Below, in pieces: positions 12,112-25,016 of a stretch of 64,000 nucleotides of DNA. How positions within the stretch are numbered: the stretch's first letter is position 1; each line of letters starts with the position of its first letter. The DNA lies in NCBI GenBank assembly GCA_944474755.1, contig OX104117.1:76360926-76424925 (forward strand), written 5' to 3'. The stretch comes from Limnoperna fortunei (lineage: Eukaryota; Mollusca; Bivalvia; Mytilida; Modiolidae). The notes under the pieces were generated by a model. The model was not told the origin of the DNA. It made no database searches and saw only the letters and a list, made by a program, of their open reading frames with translations. Made by a program: the position numbers and the translations under genes.

Positions 12112-12963
12112 AATTAAAATTTACGTTTCGCGAAACGTGAAGTCTCCCAAACGAAGTTACTGATAGTCCTGTGCAGCCTGTGAATCACCTTATATTTGAC
12201 TTTACAGGTTGCTATTCACCTAGATTTCTAATTCTAATAAACTTCGGCGGCCATTTTACAAAAAATAGCGCGTCATATAAAAATTCTGAGTTGACCATTG
12301 AACTCGACATACTAAATTTACTTTAGGAACCAATTTTCATTGAGTTCCGACAATGTTGAATTTTTGCCGATTTGGCGACTTTGGTGGCCATTTTTAAAAA
12401 AATGGCGGGTCGTATAAAAAATCTGAGTGTACCGTTGAACTCGGCATACCAAATTTACTTTATAGAACCTATTTTCGTTGAATTATGACAATGTTGAATT
12501 TTTGCCCATTTGGCAACTTTGGCGGCCATTTTACAAAAAATGGCGCGTCGTATAAAAATTCTGAGTTGACCATTGGACTCGGCATACCAAATTTACTGTT
12601 AAAACCCATTTTCGTTGAAATCCGACAAACTTGAAATTTTGGCGATTCGGCGGCCATTTTGAAAATGGCGGCCGGTTCGCGCGCGATTTTTTGCCAAAAA
12701 TAAATCAAGAAAACTATGCTGAACCTACATACCAAGTTTCATCGAAATCCATCTGGCGGTTCTCCGGGAACTGCATTTTGGCGGGAAAACTTAAATGGCG
12801 GCCATTTTGAAAGTGGCGGCCATCTTGGAAATTCCGAAAGATGATTGCACATCTAGCCAATAGGGTCTAACATCCTACCAAGTTTCAAATTGATCCCATT
12901 TACGGTTTCTGAGAAAAGTGTCGGAAATCTCTACGGGGAAACCAGAAGAAGAATAATAATAAT

Positions 12964-14849
12964 AATTAAAATTTACGTTTCCCGAAACGTTGAAGTCGCC
13001 TCCCGTTCCGCACTTTTGACCGAGTAGAGGGAACTAAAAGTCAAGAGCACAACTTCATAACATGAGCTTTCAGTTGGCCAAGTTTCATTTCGATCGGTTA
13101 AAAGATGAGCGAGAAAACGAGCAAACTTTAAAACGGCCGCCATTTTGAAACCGGAAGTCGGACAAAAAATTTTTTTTGCAAAAATGCTCAGGATAGTTAG
13201 CTGTATCAGAATACCAATTTTCATTGAAATTGCTCTGGCCATAACTGAGATCTGACAACGGCCGCCATTTTGTAAAACTTTAAAACGGCCGCCATTTTGA
13301 AACCGGAAGTCGGACAAAAATTTTGAAAATAGTGGCACACTCAGGGTATCATAAGCTACCTGTATACCAAATTTCGTTTAAATCGGATGACGTTTAAATT
13401 TTTACAGTTTTAGGGGGGTGGTGTTCGGATGGCGGCCATTTTGAAATGTCGGCCGCGTCAAATTTTTTTTTGCAAAAATGCTCGGGATAGGGAGCTGTAT
13501 CAGTATACCAATTTTCATTGAAATTGCTTTGGCAATTACTGAGATCTGACAACGGCCGTCATTTTTTTTCAACGGCGGCCATTTTGAAAATGGCGGCCAT
13601 TTTGAAAATTTCAAAAGTGGATTGCACAATTTCAGGTCACCCTTATTATGTTCCCAAAGTTTCATTTCGATCGGTTAAAAGATGAGCGAGAAAACGAGCG
13701 GACAACATTGCGAGGGGAAAAAGGAAAACATAAGAAATATGAAAATAATAATAATAACAAGTGCTGATTGTGATTGCAAGCAAGTCACAAAAAAATCCCC
13801 TCCCGTGCCCACTTTTGTCACAATTCGGACAACTTTTCAATTTTCGCACTTTGGCGGCCATTTTGAATATGGCGGCCATCTTGGACTTTGGCAGCCATCT
13901 TGGATTTGTTCGACATGTTGTTCGTAATATCAATATTGACCTAAATGCCAATTTTTGTTGAAATCAGACAACTTTTCAATATTCGCACTTTGGCAGCCAT
14001 TTTGAATATGACAGCCATCTTGGATTTGTTCGAAAGTGTCGCCATGTTGTTCGTAATATCAATATTGACCTAAATGCCAATTTTCGTTGAAATCGGACAA
14101 CTTTTCAATTTTCGCACTTTGGCGGCCATTTTGAATATGGCGGCCATCTTGGACTTTGGCGGCCATCTTGGATTTGTTCAAACATGTCACCATGTTGTTC
14201 GTAATATCAATATTCACCTAAATGCCAATTTTCGTTGAAATCGGACAACTTTTCAATTTTCGCACTTTGGAGGCCATTTTGAATATGGCGGCCATCTTGG
14301 ACTTTGGCGGCCATCTTTGATTTGTTCGAACATGTCACCATGTTGTTTGTAATATCAATATTGACCTAAATGCCAATTTTCGTTGAAATCGGACAACTTT
14401 TCAATTTTCGCACTTTGGCGGCCATTTTGAATATGGTGGCCATCTTGGATTTTTCGGAAAATGGTCCCATATTGTCCGGGACCTTAATATTGACCTATAA
14501 ACCTATTTTGGTTCATATCCATATTGTTTGTGATTTTTTATGATTAATTTTGTATTTTTTTCAAATTCAAAATGGCCGCCAATCCAAGATGGCCGCCATT
14601 TTCAAAATTTCGAAATCGGAAACAACATTTCCTAGTGGTGACCTATCTTTCTGGTAAGTTTCATTGACCTATGTCTTTTCGTCTTCGAGAAATCCTACGG
14701 ACAAAGTTAGGTCCGGAAGAAGAAGAAGAATAATAATAATAATAAGAAACGGTGCAAAAACAATAAATCCCCGACACTTCGTGGTCGGGGATTTAATAAG
14801 AAACGGAGTAAAAACAATAAGTCGCCCGACACTTCGTGGTCGGCGACTT
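12964..14849 (+). mobile_element. Element B5, interrupted by D1
   Basis: B head at 12964, full core, and AAT tract at about 13745 split by D1 (13756-14796). It resumes as AATAAGAAACGGAG and closes with the hairpin at 14819-14849. This is a clean one-level nest. Confidence 0.8.
13756..14796 (+). mobile_element. Element D1: complete family-D element
   Basis: The head has a hairpin around TTGC, AA, GCAA with flanking TGTGA/TCACA, then the box AAATCCCC. The core consists of tandem tiles of about 125-150 bp starting near 13945, 14071, 14221 and 14369 (GCCAATTTTCGTTGAAATCG and ATGGCGGCCATCTTGGA). The tail is GAAGAAGAAGAATAATAAT, then GAAACGGTGCAAAAAC, then the hairpin 14765-14794 with an 11-bp perfect outer stem. 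No nested insertion. Confidence 0.85.
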
Positions 14850-15788
14850 AATTAAAATTTACGTTTCCCGAAACGTTGAAGTCGCCTCCCGTTCCGCACT
14901 TTTGACCGAGTAGAGGGAACTAAAAGTCAAGAGCACAACTTCATAACATGAGCTTTCAGTTGGCCAAGTTTCATTTCGATCGGTTAAAAGATGAGCGAGA
15001 AAACGAGCAAACTTTAAAACGGCCGCCATTTTGAAACCGGAAGTCGGACAAAAAATTTTTTTTGCAAAAATGCTCAGGATAGTTAGCTGTATCAGTATAC
15101 CAATTTTCATAGAAATTGCTCTGGCCATAACTGAGATCTGACAACGGCCGCCATTTTGTAAAACTTTAAAACGGCCGCCATTTTGAAACCGGAAGTCGGA
15201 CAAAAAATTTTTTTTGCAAAAATGCTCAGGATAGTTAGCTGTATCAGTATACCAATTTTCATTGAAATTGCTCTGGCCATAACTGAGATCTGACAACGGC
15301 CGCCATTTTGTAAAACTTTAAAACGGCCGCCATTTTGAAACCGGAAGTCGGACAAAACATTTTTAAATAGTGGCACACTTAGGGTATCATAAGCTACCTG
15401 TATACCAAATTTCGTCTAAATCGGATGACGTTTAAATTTTTACATTTTTAGGGGGGTGGTGTTCGGATGGCGGCCATTTTGAAATGTCGGCCGCGTCAAA
15501 TTTTTTTTTGCAAAAATGCTCGGGATAGTTAGCTGTACCAGTATACCAATTTTCATTGAAATTGCTTTGGCAATTACTGAGATCTGACAACGGCCGTCAT
15601 TTTTTTCAACGGCGGCCATTTTGAAAATGGCGGCCATTTTGAAAATTTCAAAAGTGGATTGCACAACTCCAGGTCACCCTTAACATGTTCCCAAAGTTTC
15701 ATTTCGATCGGTTATAAGATGAGCGAGAAAACGAGCGGACAACATTGCGAGGGGAAAACATAAGAAATATGAAAATAATAATAATAAT

Positions 15789-17671
15789 AATTAAAATTTA
15801 CGTTTCCCGAAACGTTGAAGTCGCCTCCCGTTCCGCACTTTTGACCGAGTAGAGGGAACTAAAAGTCAAGAGCACAACTTCATAACATGAGCTTTCAGTT
15901 GGCCAAGTTTCATTTCGATCGGTTAAAATCTGAGCGAGAAAACGAGCAAACTTTAAAACGGCCGCCATTTTGAAACCGGAAGTCGGACAAAATTTTTTTT
16001 TTGCAAAAATGCTCAGGATAGTTAGCTGTATCAGTATATCAATTTTCATTGAAATTGCTCTGGCCATAACTGAGATCTGACAACGGCCGCCATTTTGTAA
16101 AACTTTAAAACGGCCGCCATTTTGAAACCGGAAGTCGGACAAAACATTTTTAAATAGTGGCACACTTAGGGTATCATAAGCTACCTGTATACCAAATTTC
16201 GTCTAAATCGGATGACGTTTAAATTTTTACAGTTTTAGGGGGGTGGTGTTCGGATGGCGGCCATTTTGAAATGTCGGCCGCGTCAAATTTTTTTTTGCAA
16301 AAATGCTCGGGATAGGGAGCTGTATCAGTATACCAATTTTCATTGAAATTGCTTTGGCAATTACTGAGATCTGACAACGGCCATCATTTTTTTCAACGGC
16401 GGCCATTTGAAAATGGCGGCCATTTTGAAAATTTCAAAAGTGGATTGCACAACTTCAGGTCACCCTTAACATGTTCCCAAAGTTTCATTTCGATCGGTTA
16501 AAAGATGAGCGAGAAAACGAGCGGACAACATTGCGAGGGGAAAACATAAGAAATATGAAAATAATAATAATAATAATAACAAGTGCTGATTGTGATTGCA
16601 AGCAAGTCACAAAAAAATCCCCTCCCGTGCCCACTTTTGTCACAATTCGGACAACTTTTCAATTTTCGCACTTTGGCGGCCATTTTGAATATGGCGGCCA
16701 TCTTGGACTTTGGCAGCCATCTTGGATTTGTTCGACATGTTGTTCGTAATATCAATATTGACCTAAATGCCAATTTTTGTTGAAATCAGACAACTTTTCA
16801 ATATTCGCACTTTGGCAGCCATTTTGAATATGACAGCCATCTTGGATTTGTTCGAAAGTGTCGCCATGTTGTTCGTAATATCAATATTGACCTAAATGCC
16901 AATTTTCGTTGAAATCGGACAACTTTTCAATTTTCGCACTTTGGCGGCCATTTTGAATATGGCGGCCATCTTGGACTTTGGCGGCCATCTTGGATTTGTT
17001 CAAACATGTCACCATGTTGTTCGTAATATCAATATTCACCTAAATGCCAATTTTCGTTGAAATCGGACAACTTTTCAATTTTCGCACTTTGGAGGCCATT
17101 TTGAATATGGCGGCCATCTTGGACTTTGGCGGCCATCTTTGATTTGTTCGAACATGTCACCATGTTGTTTGTAATATCAATATTGACCTAAATGCCAATT
17201 TTCGTTGAAATCGGACAACTTTTCAATTTTCGCACTTTGGCGGCCATTTTGAATATGGTGGCCATCTTGGATTTTTCGGAAAATGGTCCCATATTGTCCG
17301 GGACCTTAATATTGACCTATAAACCTATTTTGGTTCATATCCATATTGTTTGTGATTTTTTATGATTAATTTTGTATTTTTTTCAAATTCAAAATGGCCG
17401 CCAATCCAAGATGGCCGCCATTTTCAAAATTTCGAAATCGGAAACAACATTTCCTAGTGGTGACCTATCTTTCTGGTAAGTTTCATTGACCTATGTCTTT
17501 TCGTCTTCGAGAAATCCTACGGACAAAGTTAGGTCCGGAAGAAGAAGAAGAATAATAATAATAATAAGAAACGGTGCAAAAACAATAAATCCCCGACACT
17601 TCGTGGTCGGGGATTTAATAAGAAACGGAGTAAAAACAATAAGTCGCCCGACACTTCGTGGTCGGCGACTT
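15789..17671 (+). mobile_element. Element B7, interrupted by D2
   Basis: Same organisation as B5: head at 15789, core, AAT tract split by a D element, and terminal hairpin 17641-17671. It carries AAAATCTGAGCG instead of AAAAGATGAGCG, shared only with B9. Confidence 0.75.
16578..17618 (+). mobile_element. Element D2: complete family-D element
   Basis: Nearly identical to D1 and displaced by 2,822 bases. Terminal hairpin at 17587-17616. The displacement equals that of the surrounding B elements, so this copy arose by segmental duplication rather than a new insertion. Confidence 0.8.
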
Positions 17672-18610
17672 AATTAAAATTTACGTTTCCCGAAACGTTG
17701 AAGTCGCCTCCCGTTCCGCACTTTTGACCGAGTAGAGGGAACTAAAAGTCAAGAGCACAACTTCATAACATGAGCTTTCAGTTGGCCAAGTTTCATTTCG
17801 ATCGGTTAAAAGATGAGCGAGAAAACGAGCAAACTTTAAAACGGCCGCCATTTTGAAACCGGAAGTCGGACAAAAAATTTTTTTTGCAAAAATGCTCAGG
17901 ATAGTTAGCTGTATCAGTATACCAATTTTCATAGAAATTGCTCTGGCCATAACTGAGATCTGACAACGGCCGCCATTTTGTAAAACTTTAAAACGGCCGC
18001 CATTTTGAAACCGGAAGTCGGACAAAAAATTTTTTTTGCAAAAATGCTCAGGATAGTTAGCTGTATCAGTATACCAATTTTCATTGAAATTGCTCTGGCC
18101 ATAACTGAGATCTGACAACGGCCGCCATTTTGTAAAACTTTAAAACGGCCGCCATTTTGAAACCGGAAGTCGGACAAAACATTTTTAAATAGTGGCACAC
18201 TTAGGGTATCATAAGCTACCTGTATACCAAATTTCGTCTAAATCGGATGACGTTTAAATTTTTACATTTTTAGGGGGGTGGTGTTCGGATGGCGGCCATT
18301 TTGAAATGTCGGCCGCGTCAAATTTTTTTTTGCAAAAATGCTCGGGATAGTTAGCTGTACCAGTATACCAATTTTCATTGAAATTGCTTTGGCAATTACT
18401 GAGATCTGACAACGGCCGTCATTTTTTTCAACGGCGGCCATTTTGAAAATGGCGGCCATTTTGAAAATTTCAAAAGTGGATTGCACAACTCCAGGTCACC
18501 CTTAACATGTTCCCAAAGTTTCATTTCGATCGGTTATAAGATGAGCGAGAAAACGAGCGGACAACATTGCGAGGGGAAAACATAAGAAATATGAAAATAA
18601 TAATAATAAT

Positions 18611-20494
18611 AATTAAAATTTACGTTTCCCGAAACGTTGAAGTCGCCTCCCGTTCCGCACTTTTGACCGAGTAGAGGGAACTAAAAGTCAAGAGCACAAC
18701 TTCATAACATGAGCTTTCAGTTGGCCAAGTTTCATTTCGATCGGTTAAAATCTGAGCGAGAAAACGAGCAAACTTTAAAACGGCCGCCATTTTGAAACCG
18801 GAAGTCGGACAAAATTTTTTTTTTGCAAAAATGCTCAGGATAGTTAGCTGTATCAGTATATCAATTTTCATTGAAATTGCTCTGGCCATAACTGAGATCT
18901 GACAACGGCCGCCATTTTGTAAAACTTTAAAACGGCCGCCATTTTGAAACCGGAAGTCGGACAAAACATTTTTAAATAGTGGCACACTTAGGGTATCATA
19001 AGCTACCTGTATACCAAATTTCGTCTAAATCGGATGACGTTTAAATTTTTACAGTTTTAGGGGGGTGGTGTTCGGATGGCGGCCATTTTGAAATGTCGGC
19101 CGCGTCAAATTTTTTTTTGCAAAAATGCTCGGGATAGGGAGCTGTATCAGTATACCAATTTTCATTGAAATTGCTTTGGCAATTACTGAGATCTGACAAC
19201 GGCCATCATTTTTTTCAACGGCGGCCATTTTGAAAATGGCGGCCATTTTGAAAATTTCAAAAGTGGATTGCACAACTTCAGGTCACCCTTAACATGTTCC
19301 CAAAGTTTCATTTCGATCGGTTAAAAGATGAGCGAGAAAACGAGCGGACAACATTGCGAGGGGAAAACATAAGAAATATGAAAATAATAATAATAATAAT
19401 AACAAGTGCTGATTGTGATTGCAAGCAAGTCACAAAAAAATCCCCTCCCGTGCCCACTTTTGTCACAATTCGGACAACTTTTCAATTTTCGCACTTTGGC
19501 GGCCATTTTGAATATGGCGGCCATCTTGGACTTTGGCAGCCATCTTGGATTTGTTCGACATGTTGTTCGTAATATCAATATTGACCTAAATGCCAATTTT
19601 TGTTGAAATCAGACAACTTTTCAATATTCGCACTTTGGCAGCCATTTTGAATATGACAGCCATCTTGGATTTGTTCGAAAGTGTCGCCATGTTGTTCGTA
19701 ATATCAATATTGACCTAAATGCCAATTTTCGTTGAAATCGGACAACTTTTCAATTTTCGCACTTTGGCGGCCATTTTGAATATGGCGGCCATCTTGGACT
19801 TTGGCGGCCATCTTGGATTTGTTCAAACATGTCACCATGTTGTTCGTAATATCAATATTCACCTAAATGCCAATTTTCGTTGAAATCGGACAACTTTTCA
19901 ATTTTCGCACTTTGGAGGCCATTTTGAATATGGCGGCCATCTTGGACTTTGGCGGCCATCTTTGATTTGTTCGAACATGTCACCATGTTGTTCGTAATAT
20001 CAATATTGACCTAAATGCCAATTTTCGTTGAAATCGGACAACTTTTCAATTTTCGCACTTTGGCGGCCATTTTGAATATGGTGGCCATCTTGGATTTTTC
20101 GGAAAATGGTCCCATATTGTCCGGGACCTTAATATTGACCTATAAACCTATTTTGGTTCATATCCATATTGTTTGTGATTTTTTATGATTAATTTTGTAT
20201 TTTTTTCAAATTCAAAATGGCCGCCAATCCAAGATGGCCGCCATTTTCAAAATTTCGAAATCGGAAACAACATTTCCTAGTGGTGACCTATCTTTCTGGT
20301 AAGTTTCATTGACCTATGTCTTTTCGTCTTCGAGAAATCCTACGGACAAAGTTAGGTCCGGAAGAAGAAGAAGAATAATAATAATAATAAGAAACGGTGC
20401 AAAAACAATAAATCCCCGACACTTCGTGGTCGGGGATTTAATAAGAAACGGAGTAAAAACAATAAGTCGCCCGACACTTCGTGGTCGGCGACTT
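18611..20494 (+). mobile_element. Element B9, interrupted by D3
   Basis: A duplicate of B7, including the AAAATCTGAGCG variant. It closes with hairpin 20464-20494 directly after D3. Confidence 0.75.
19401..20441 (+). mobile_element. Element D3: complete family-D element
   Basis: Third copy of the D1/D2 element, offset by 2,823 bases from D2. Terminal hairpin 20410-20439. It differs from D2 by isolated bases, for example TTGTTCGTAATATC in place of TTGTTTGTAATATC. Confidence 0.8.
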
Positions 20495-21278
20495 AATTAA
20501 AATTTACGTTTCCCGAAACGTTGAAGTCGCCTCCCGTTCCGCACTTTTGACCGAGTAGAGGGAACTAAAAGTCAAGAGCACAACTTCATAACATGAGCTT
20601 TCAGTTGGCCAAGTTTCATTTCGATCGGTTAAAAGATGAGCGAGAAAACGAGCAAACTTTAAAACGGCCGTCATTTTGAAACCGGAAGTCGGACAAAAAA
20701 TTTTTTTTGCAAAAATGCTCAGGATAGTTAGCTGTATCAGTATACCAATTTTCATTGAAATTGCTCTGGCCATAACTGAGATCTGACAACGGCCGCCATT
20801 TTGTAAAACTTTAAAACGGCCGCCATTTTGAAACCGGAAGTCGGACAAAACATTTTTAAATAGTGGCACACTTAGGGTATCATAAGCTACCTGTATACCA
20901 AATTTCGTCTAAATCGGATGACGTTTAAATTTTTACATTTTTAGGGGGGTGGTGTTCGGATGGCGGCCATTTTGAAATGTCGGCCGCGTCAAATTTTTTT
21001 TTGCAAAAATGCTCGGGATAGTTAGCTGTACCAGTATACCAATTTTCATTGAAATTGCTTTGGCAATTACTGAGATCTGACAACGGCCGTCATTTTTTTC
21101 AACGGCGGCCATTTTGAAAATGGCGGCCATTTTGAAAATTTCAAAAGTGGATTGCACAACTTCAGGTCACCCTTAACATGTTCCCAAAGTTTCATTTCGA
21201 TCGGTTAAAAGATGAGCGAGAAAACGAGCGGACAACATTGCGAGGGGAAAACATAAGAAATATGAAAATAATAATAAT

Positions 21279-22049
21279 AATTAAAATTTACGTTTCCCGA
21301 AACGTTGAAGTCGCCTCCCGTTCCGCACTTTTGACCGAGTAGAGGGAACTAAAAGTCAAGAGCACAACTTCATAACATGAGCTTTCAGTTGGCCAAGTTT
21401 CATTTCGATCGGTTAAAAGATGAGCGAGAAAACGAGCAAACTTTAAAACGGCCGCCATTTTGAAACCGGAAGTCGGACAAAAATTTTTTTTTGCAAAAAT
21501 GCTCAGGATAGTTAGCTGTATCAGTATACCAATTTTCATTGAAATTGCTCTGGCCATAACTGAGATCTGACAACGGCCGCCATTTTGTAAAACTTTAAAA
21601 CGGCCGCCATTTTGAAACCGGAAGTCGGACAAAACATTTTTAAATAGTGGCACACTTAGGGTATCATAAGCTACCTGTATACCAAATTTCGTCTAAATCG
21701 GATGACGTTTAAATTTTTACATTTTTAGGGGGGGGTGTTCGGATGGCGGCCATTTTGAAATGTCGGCCGCGTCAAATTTTTTTTTGCAAAAATGCTCGGG
21801 ATAGTTAGCTGTACCAGTATACCAATTTTCATTGAAATTGCTTTGGCAATTACTGAGATCTGACAACGGCCGTCATTTTTTTCAACGGCGGCCATTTTGA
21901 AAATGGCGGCCATTTTGAAAATTTCAAAAGTGGATTGCACAACTTCAGGTCACCCTTAACATGTTCCCAAAGTTTCATTTCGATCGGTTAAAAGATGAGC
22001 GAGAAAACGAGCGGACAACATTGCGAGGGGAAAACATAAGAAATATGAA

Positions 22050-22081
<32 letters not shown>

Positions 22082-22131
22082 GAAACGGAGTAAAAACAAT
22101 AAGTCGCCCGACACTTCGTGGTCGGCGACTT
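21279..22131 (+). mobile_element. Element B11: complete family-B element
   Basis: An uninterrupted 853-bp copy with a long (AAT)n tract at about 22050-22080 and hairpin 22101-22131. Confidence 0.8.
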
Positions 22132-22134
22132 AAT

Positions 22135-22884
22135 AATTAAAATTTACGTTTCCCGAAACGTTGAAGTCGCCTCCCGTTCCGCACTTTTGACCGAGTAGAG
22201 GGAACTAAAAGTCAAGAGCACAACTAAATGTCTCCCAAACGAACCCCCATTGCCACTATAATCCCCATGGATAGTATTTCATTCAAATCAGTACATTAAA
22301 ATATGCCTAGAAATCAACTTTTGTTGAAATCGGCGGACAAAGTTGACTTTTTCCTGCAGTAAAATGGCCGCCATTTTGAAACCGGAAGTCGGACAAAAAA
22401 TTTTTAAATAGTGGCACACTCAGGGTATCATAAGCTACCTGAATACCTAATTTCGTCTAAATCGGATGACGTTTAAATTTTTACATTTTTAGGGGGGTGG
22501 TGTTCGGATGGCGGCCATTTTGAAATGTCGGCCGCGTCAAATTTTTTTTGCAAAAATGCTCGGGATAGTTAGCTGTATCAGTATACCAATTTTCATTGAA
22601 ATTGCTTTGGCAATTACTGAGATCTGACAACGGCCGTCATTTTTTTTCAACGGCGGCCATTTTGAAAATGGCGGCCATTTTGAAAATTTCAAAAGTGGAT
22701 TGCACAACTTCAGGTCACCCTTAACATGTTCCCAAAGTTTCATCTTGATTGGACATTGCATCTCTGAGAAAATGTGCGGACAACATTGCGAGGGGAAAAC
22801 ATAAGAAATATGAAAATAATAATAATAATAATAAGAAACGGAGTAAAAACAATAAGTCGCCCGACACTTCGTGGTCGGCGACTT
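22135..22884 (+). mobile_element. Element B12: B-E-B recombinant
   Basis: It opens with a B head (to GAGCACAACT, about 22225), switches abruptly to the family-E box and core (ATGTCTCCCAAACGAACCCC) without the E hairpin, keeps the E-specific GGACATTGCATCTCTGAG, and returns to family B at GTGCGGACAACATTGCGAG near 22780. It ends in a B hairpin (22854-22884). Confidence 0.7.
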
Positions 22885-23061
22885 AATAATAAGAAACGGA
22901 GTAAAAACAATAAGTCGCCCGACACTTCGTGGTCGGCGACTTAATAATAAGAAACGGAGTAAAAACAATAAGTCGCCCGACACTTCGTGGTCGGCGACTT
23001 AATAATAATAAGAAACGGAGTAAAAACAATAAGTCGCCCGACACTTCGTGGTCGGCGACTT
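22854..23061 (+). repeat. Run of four B-type terminal hairpins
   Basis: Hairpins at 22854-22884, 22912-22942, 22970-23000 and 23031-23061, spaced 58-61 bases and separated by AATAATAAGAAACGGAG-type linkers. Four B elements (B12, B10, B8, B6) are open at this point, matching the number of hairpins. Confidence 0.8.
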
Positions 23062-23255
23062 AATTAAAATTTACGTTTCACGAAACGTTGAAGTCGCCTC
23101 CCGTTCCGCACTTTTGAAAGTCACGAGCACAACTTCATAACATGAGCTTTCAGTTGGCCAAGTTTCATTTCGATCGGTTAAAAGATGAGCGAGAAAACGA
23201 GCGGACAACATTGCGAGGGGAAAAAGGAAAACATAAGAAATATGAAAATAATAAT

Positions 23256-24251
23256 AATTAAAATTTACGTTTCGCGAAACGTGAAGTCTCCCAAACGAAG
23301 TTACTGATAGTCCTGTGCAGCCTGTGAATCACCTTATATTTGACTTTACAGGTTGCTATTCACCTAGATTTCAAATTCTAATAAAATTGAAAAAAATGGT
23401 AAATTTTCAAATTTTACTGGTATTCTGTTGACACAGACAGATTGCACCATTCAACTCGCCATAACAAATTTACTTTAAGAACCCAATTTCATTGAATTCC
23501 AACGTTGTTGATTTTTTGCCGATTTGGCAACTTCGGCGGCCATTTTACAAAAAATAGCGCGTCATATAAAAATTCTGAGTTGACCATTGAACTCGACATA
23601 CTAAATTTACTTTAGGAACCAATTTTCATTGAGTTCCGACAATGTTGAATTTTTGCCGATTTGGCGACTTTGGTGGCCATTTTTAAAAAAATGGCGGGTC
23701 GTATAAAAAATCTGAGTGTACCGTTGAACTCGGCATACCAAATTTACTTTTAGAACCTATTTTCGTTGAATTATGACAATGTTGAATTTTTGCCCATTTG
23801 GCAACTTTGGCGGCCATTTTACAAAAAATGGCGCGTCGTATAAAAATTCTGAGTTGACCATTGGACTCGGCATAACAAATTTACTGTTAAAACCCATTTT
23901 CGTTGAAATCCGACAAACTTGAATTTTTGGCAATTCGGCGGCCATTTTGAAAATGGCGGCCGGTTCGCGCGCGATTTTTTGCCAAAAATAAATCAAGACC
24001 ACTATGCTGAACCTACATACCAAGTTTCATCGAAATCCATCTGGCGGTTCTCCGGGAACTGCATTTTGGCGGGAAAACTTAAATGGCGGCCATTTTGAAA
24101 GTGGCGGCCATCTTGGAAATTCCGAAAGATGATTGCACATCTAGCCAATAGGGTCTAACATCCTACCAAGTTTCAAATTGATCCCATTTACGGTTTCTGA
24201 GAAAAGTGTCGGAAATCTCTACGGGGAAACCAGAAGAAGAATAATAATAAT
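23256..24251 (+). mobile_element. Element C2 (no terminal hairpin)
   Basis: The longest form of the family-C core, including a tile with GCACCATTCAACTCGCC missing from the shorter C copies. It reads through GCGCGCGATTTTTTGCC and ends at GAAGAAGAATAATAAT, where C3 begins. No C hairpin that can be assigned to it follows. Confidence 0.65.
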
Positions 24252-25016
24252 AATTAAAATTTACGTTTCGCGAAACGTGAAGTCTCCCAAACGAAGTTAC
24301 TGATAGTCCTGTACAAAAAATAGCGCGTCATATAAAAATTCTGAGTTGACCATTGAACTCGACATACTAAATTTACTTTAGGAACCAATTTTCATTGAGT
24401 TCCGACAATGTTGAATTTTTGCCGATTTGGCGACTTTGGTGGCCATTTTTAAAAAAATGGCGGGTCGTATAAAAAATCTGAGTGTACCGTTGAACTCGGC
24501 ATACCAAATTTACTTTTAGAACCCATTTTCGTTGAATTATGACAATGTTGAATTTTTGCCCATTAGGCAACTTTGGCGGCCATTTTACAAAAAATGGCGC
24601 GTCGTATAAAAATTCTGAGTTGACCATTCGACTCGGCATACCAAATTTACTGTTAGAACCCATTTTCGTTGAAATCCGACAAACTTGAATTTTGGCGATT
24701 CGGCGGCCATTTTGAAAATGGCGGCCGGTTCGCGCGCGATTTTTTGCCAAAAATAAATCAAGACCACTATGCTGAACCTACATACCAAGTTTCATCGAAA
24801 TCCATCTGGCGGTTCTCCGGGAACTGCATTTTGGCGGGAAAACTTAAATGGCGGCCATTTTGAAAGTGGCGGCCATCTTGGAAATTCCGAAAGATGATTG
24901 CACATCTAGCCAATAGGGTCTAACATCCTACCAAGTTTCAAATTGATCCCATTTACGGTTTCTGAGAAAAGTGTCGGAAATCTCTACGGAAAAACCAGAA
25001 GAAGAATAATAATAAT
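24252..25016 (+). mobile_element. Element C3 (no terminal hairpin)
   Basis: Head at 24252. A deletion joins GATAGTCCTGT directly to ACAAAAAATAGCGCG. It ends in the AAT tract at about 25015. Confidence 0.65.

Larger units (their letters stand above)
14850..20494 (+). repeat. Two adjacent copies of a 2,822-bp composite block
   Basis: Blocks 14850-17671 and 17672-20494 are almost identical and contain the same series: B head and core, second B head and core, D element, B hairpin. The D1-containing stretch before 14850 aligns to their last third. This is a recent tandem duplication superimposed on the nested insertions. Confidence 0.85.
20495..22942 (+). mobile_element. Element B10
   Basis: Head at 20495 with standard core. 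The AAT tract at about 21270 is interrupted by B11 and then B12. The hairpin 22912-22942 is the expected end. Confidence 0.6.
17672..23000 (+). mobile_element. Element B8 (duplicate of B6)
   Basis: The head at 17672 and its core repeat B6, including the tile duplication. It is interrupted by B9 at 18611. The hairpin at 22970-23000 is its expected end. Confidence 0.55.
14850..23061 (+). mobile_element. Element B6, with two more elements nested in series
   Basis: B head at 14850. The core holds a local duplication of one roughly 170-bp tile (repeats near 15040 and 15190). The AAT tract at about 15785 is followed by B7. Its expected end is the last of four consecutive B hairpins, 23031-23061. 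Confidence 0.6.
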
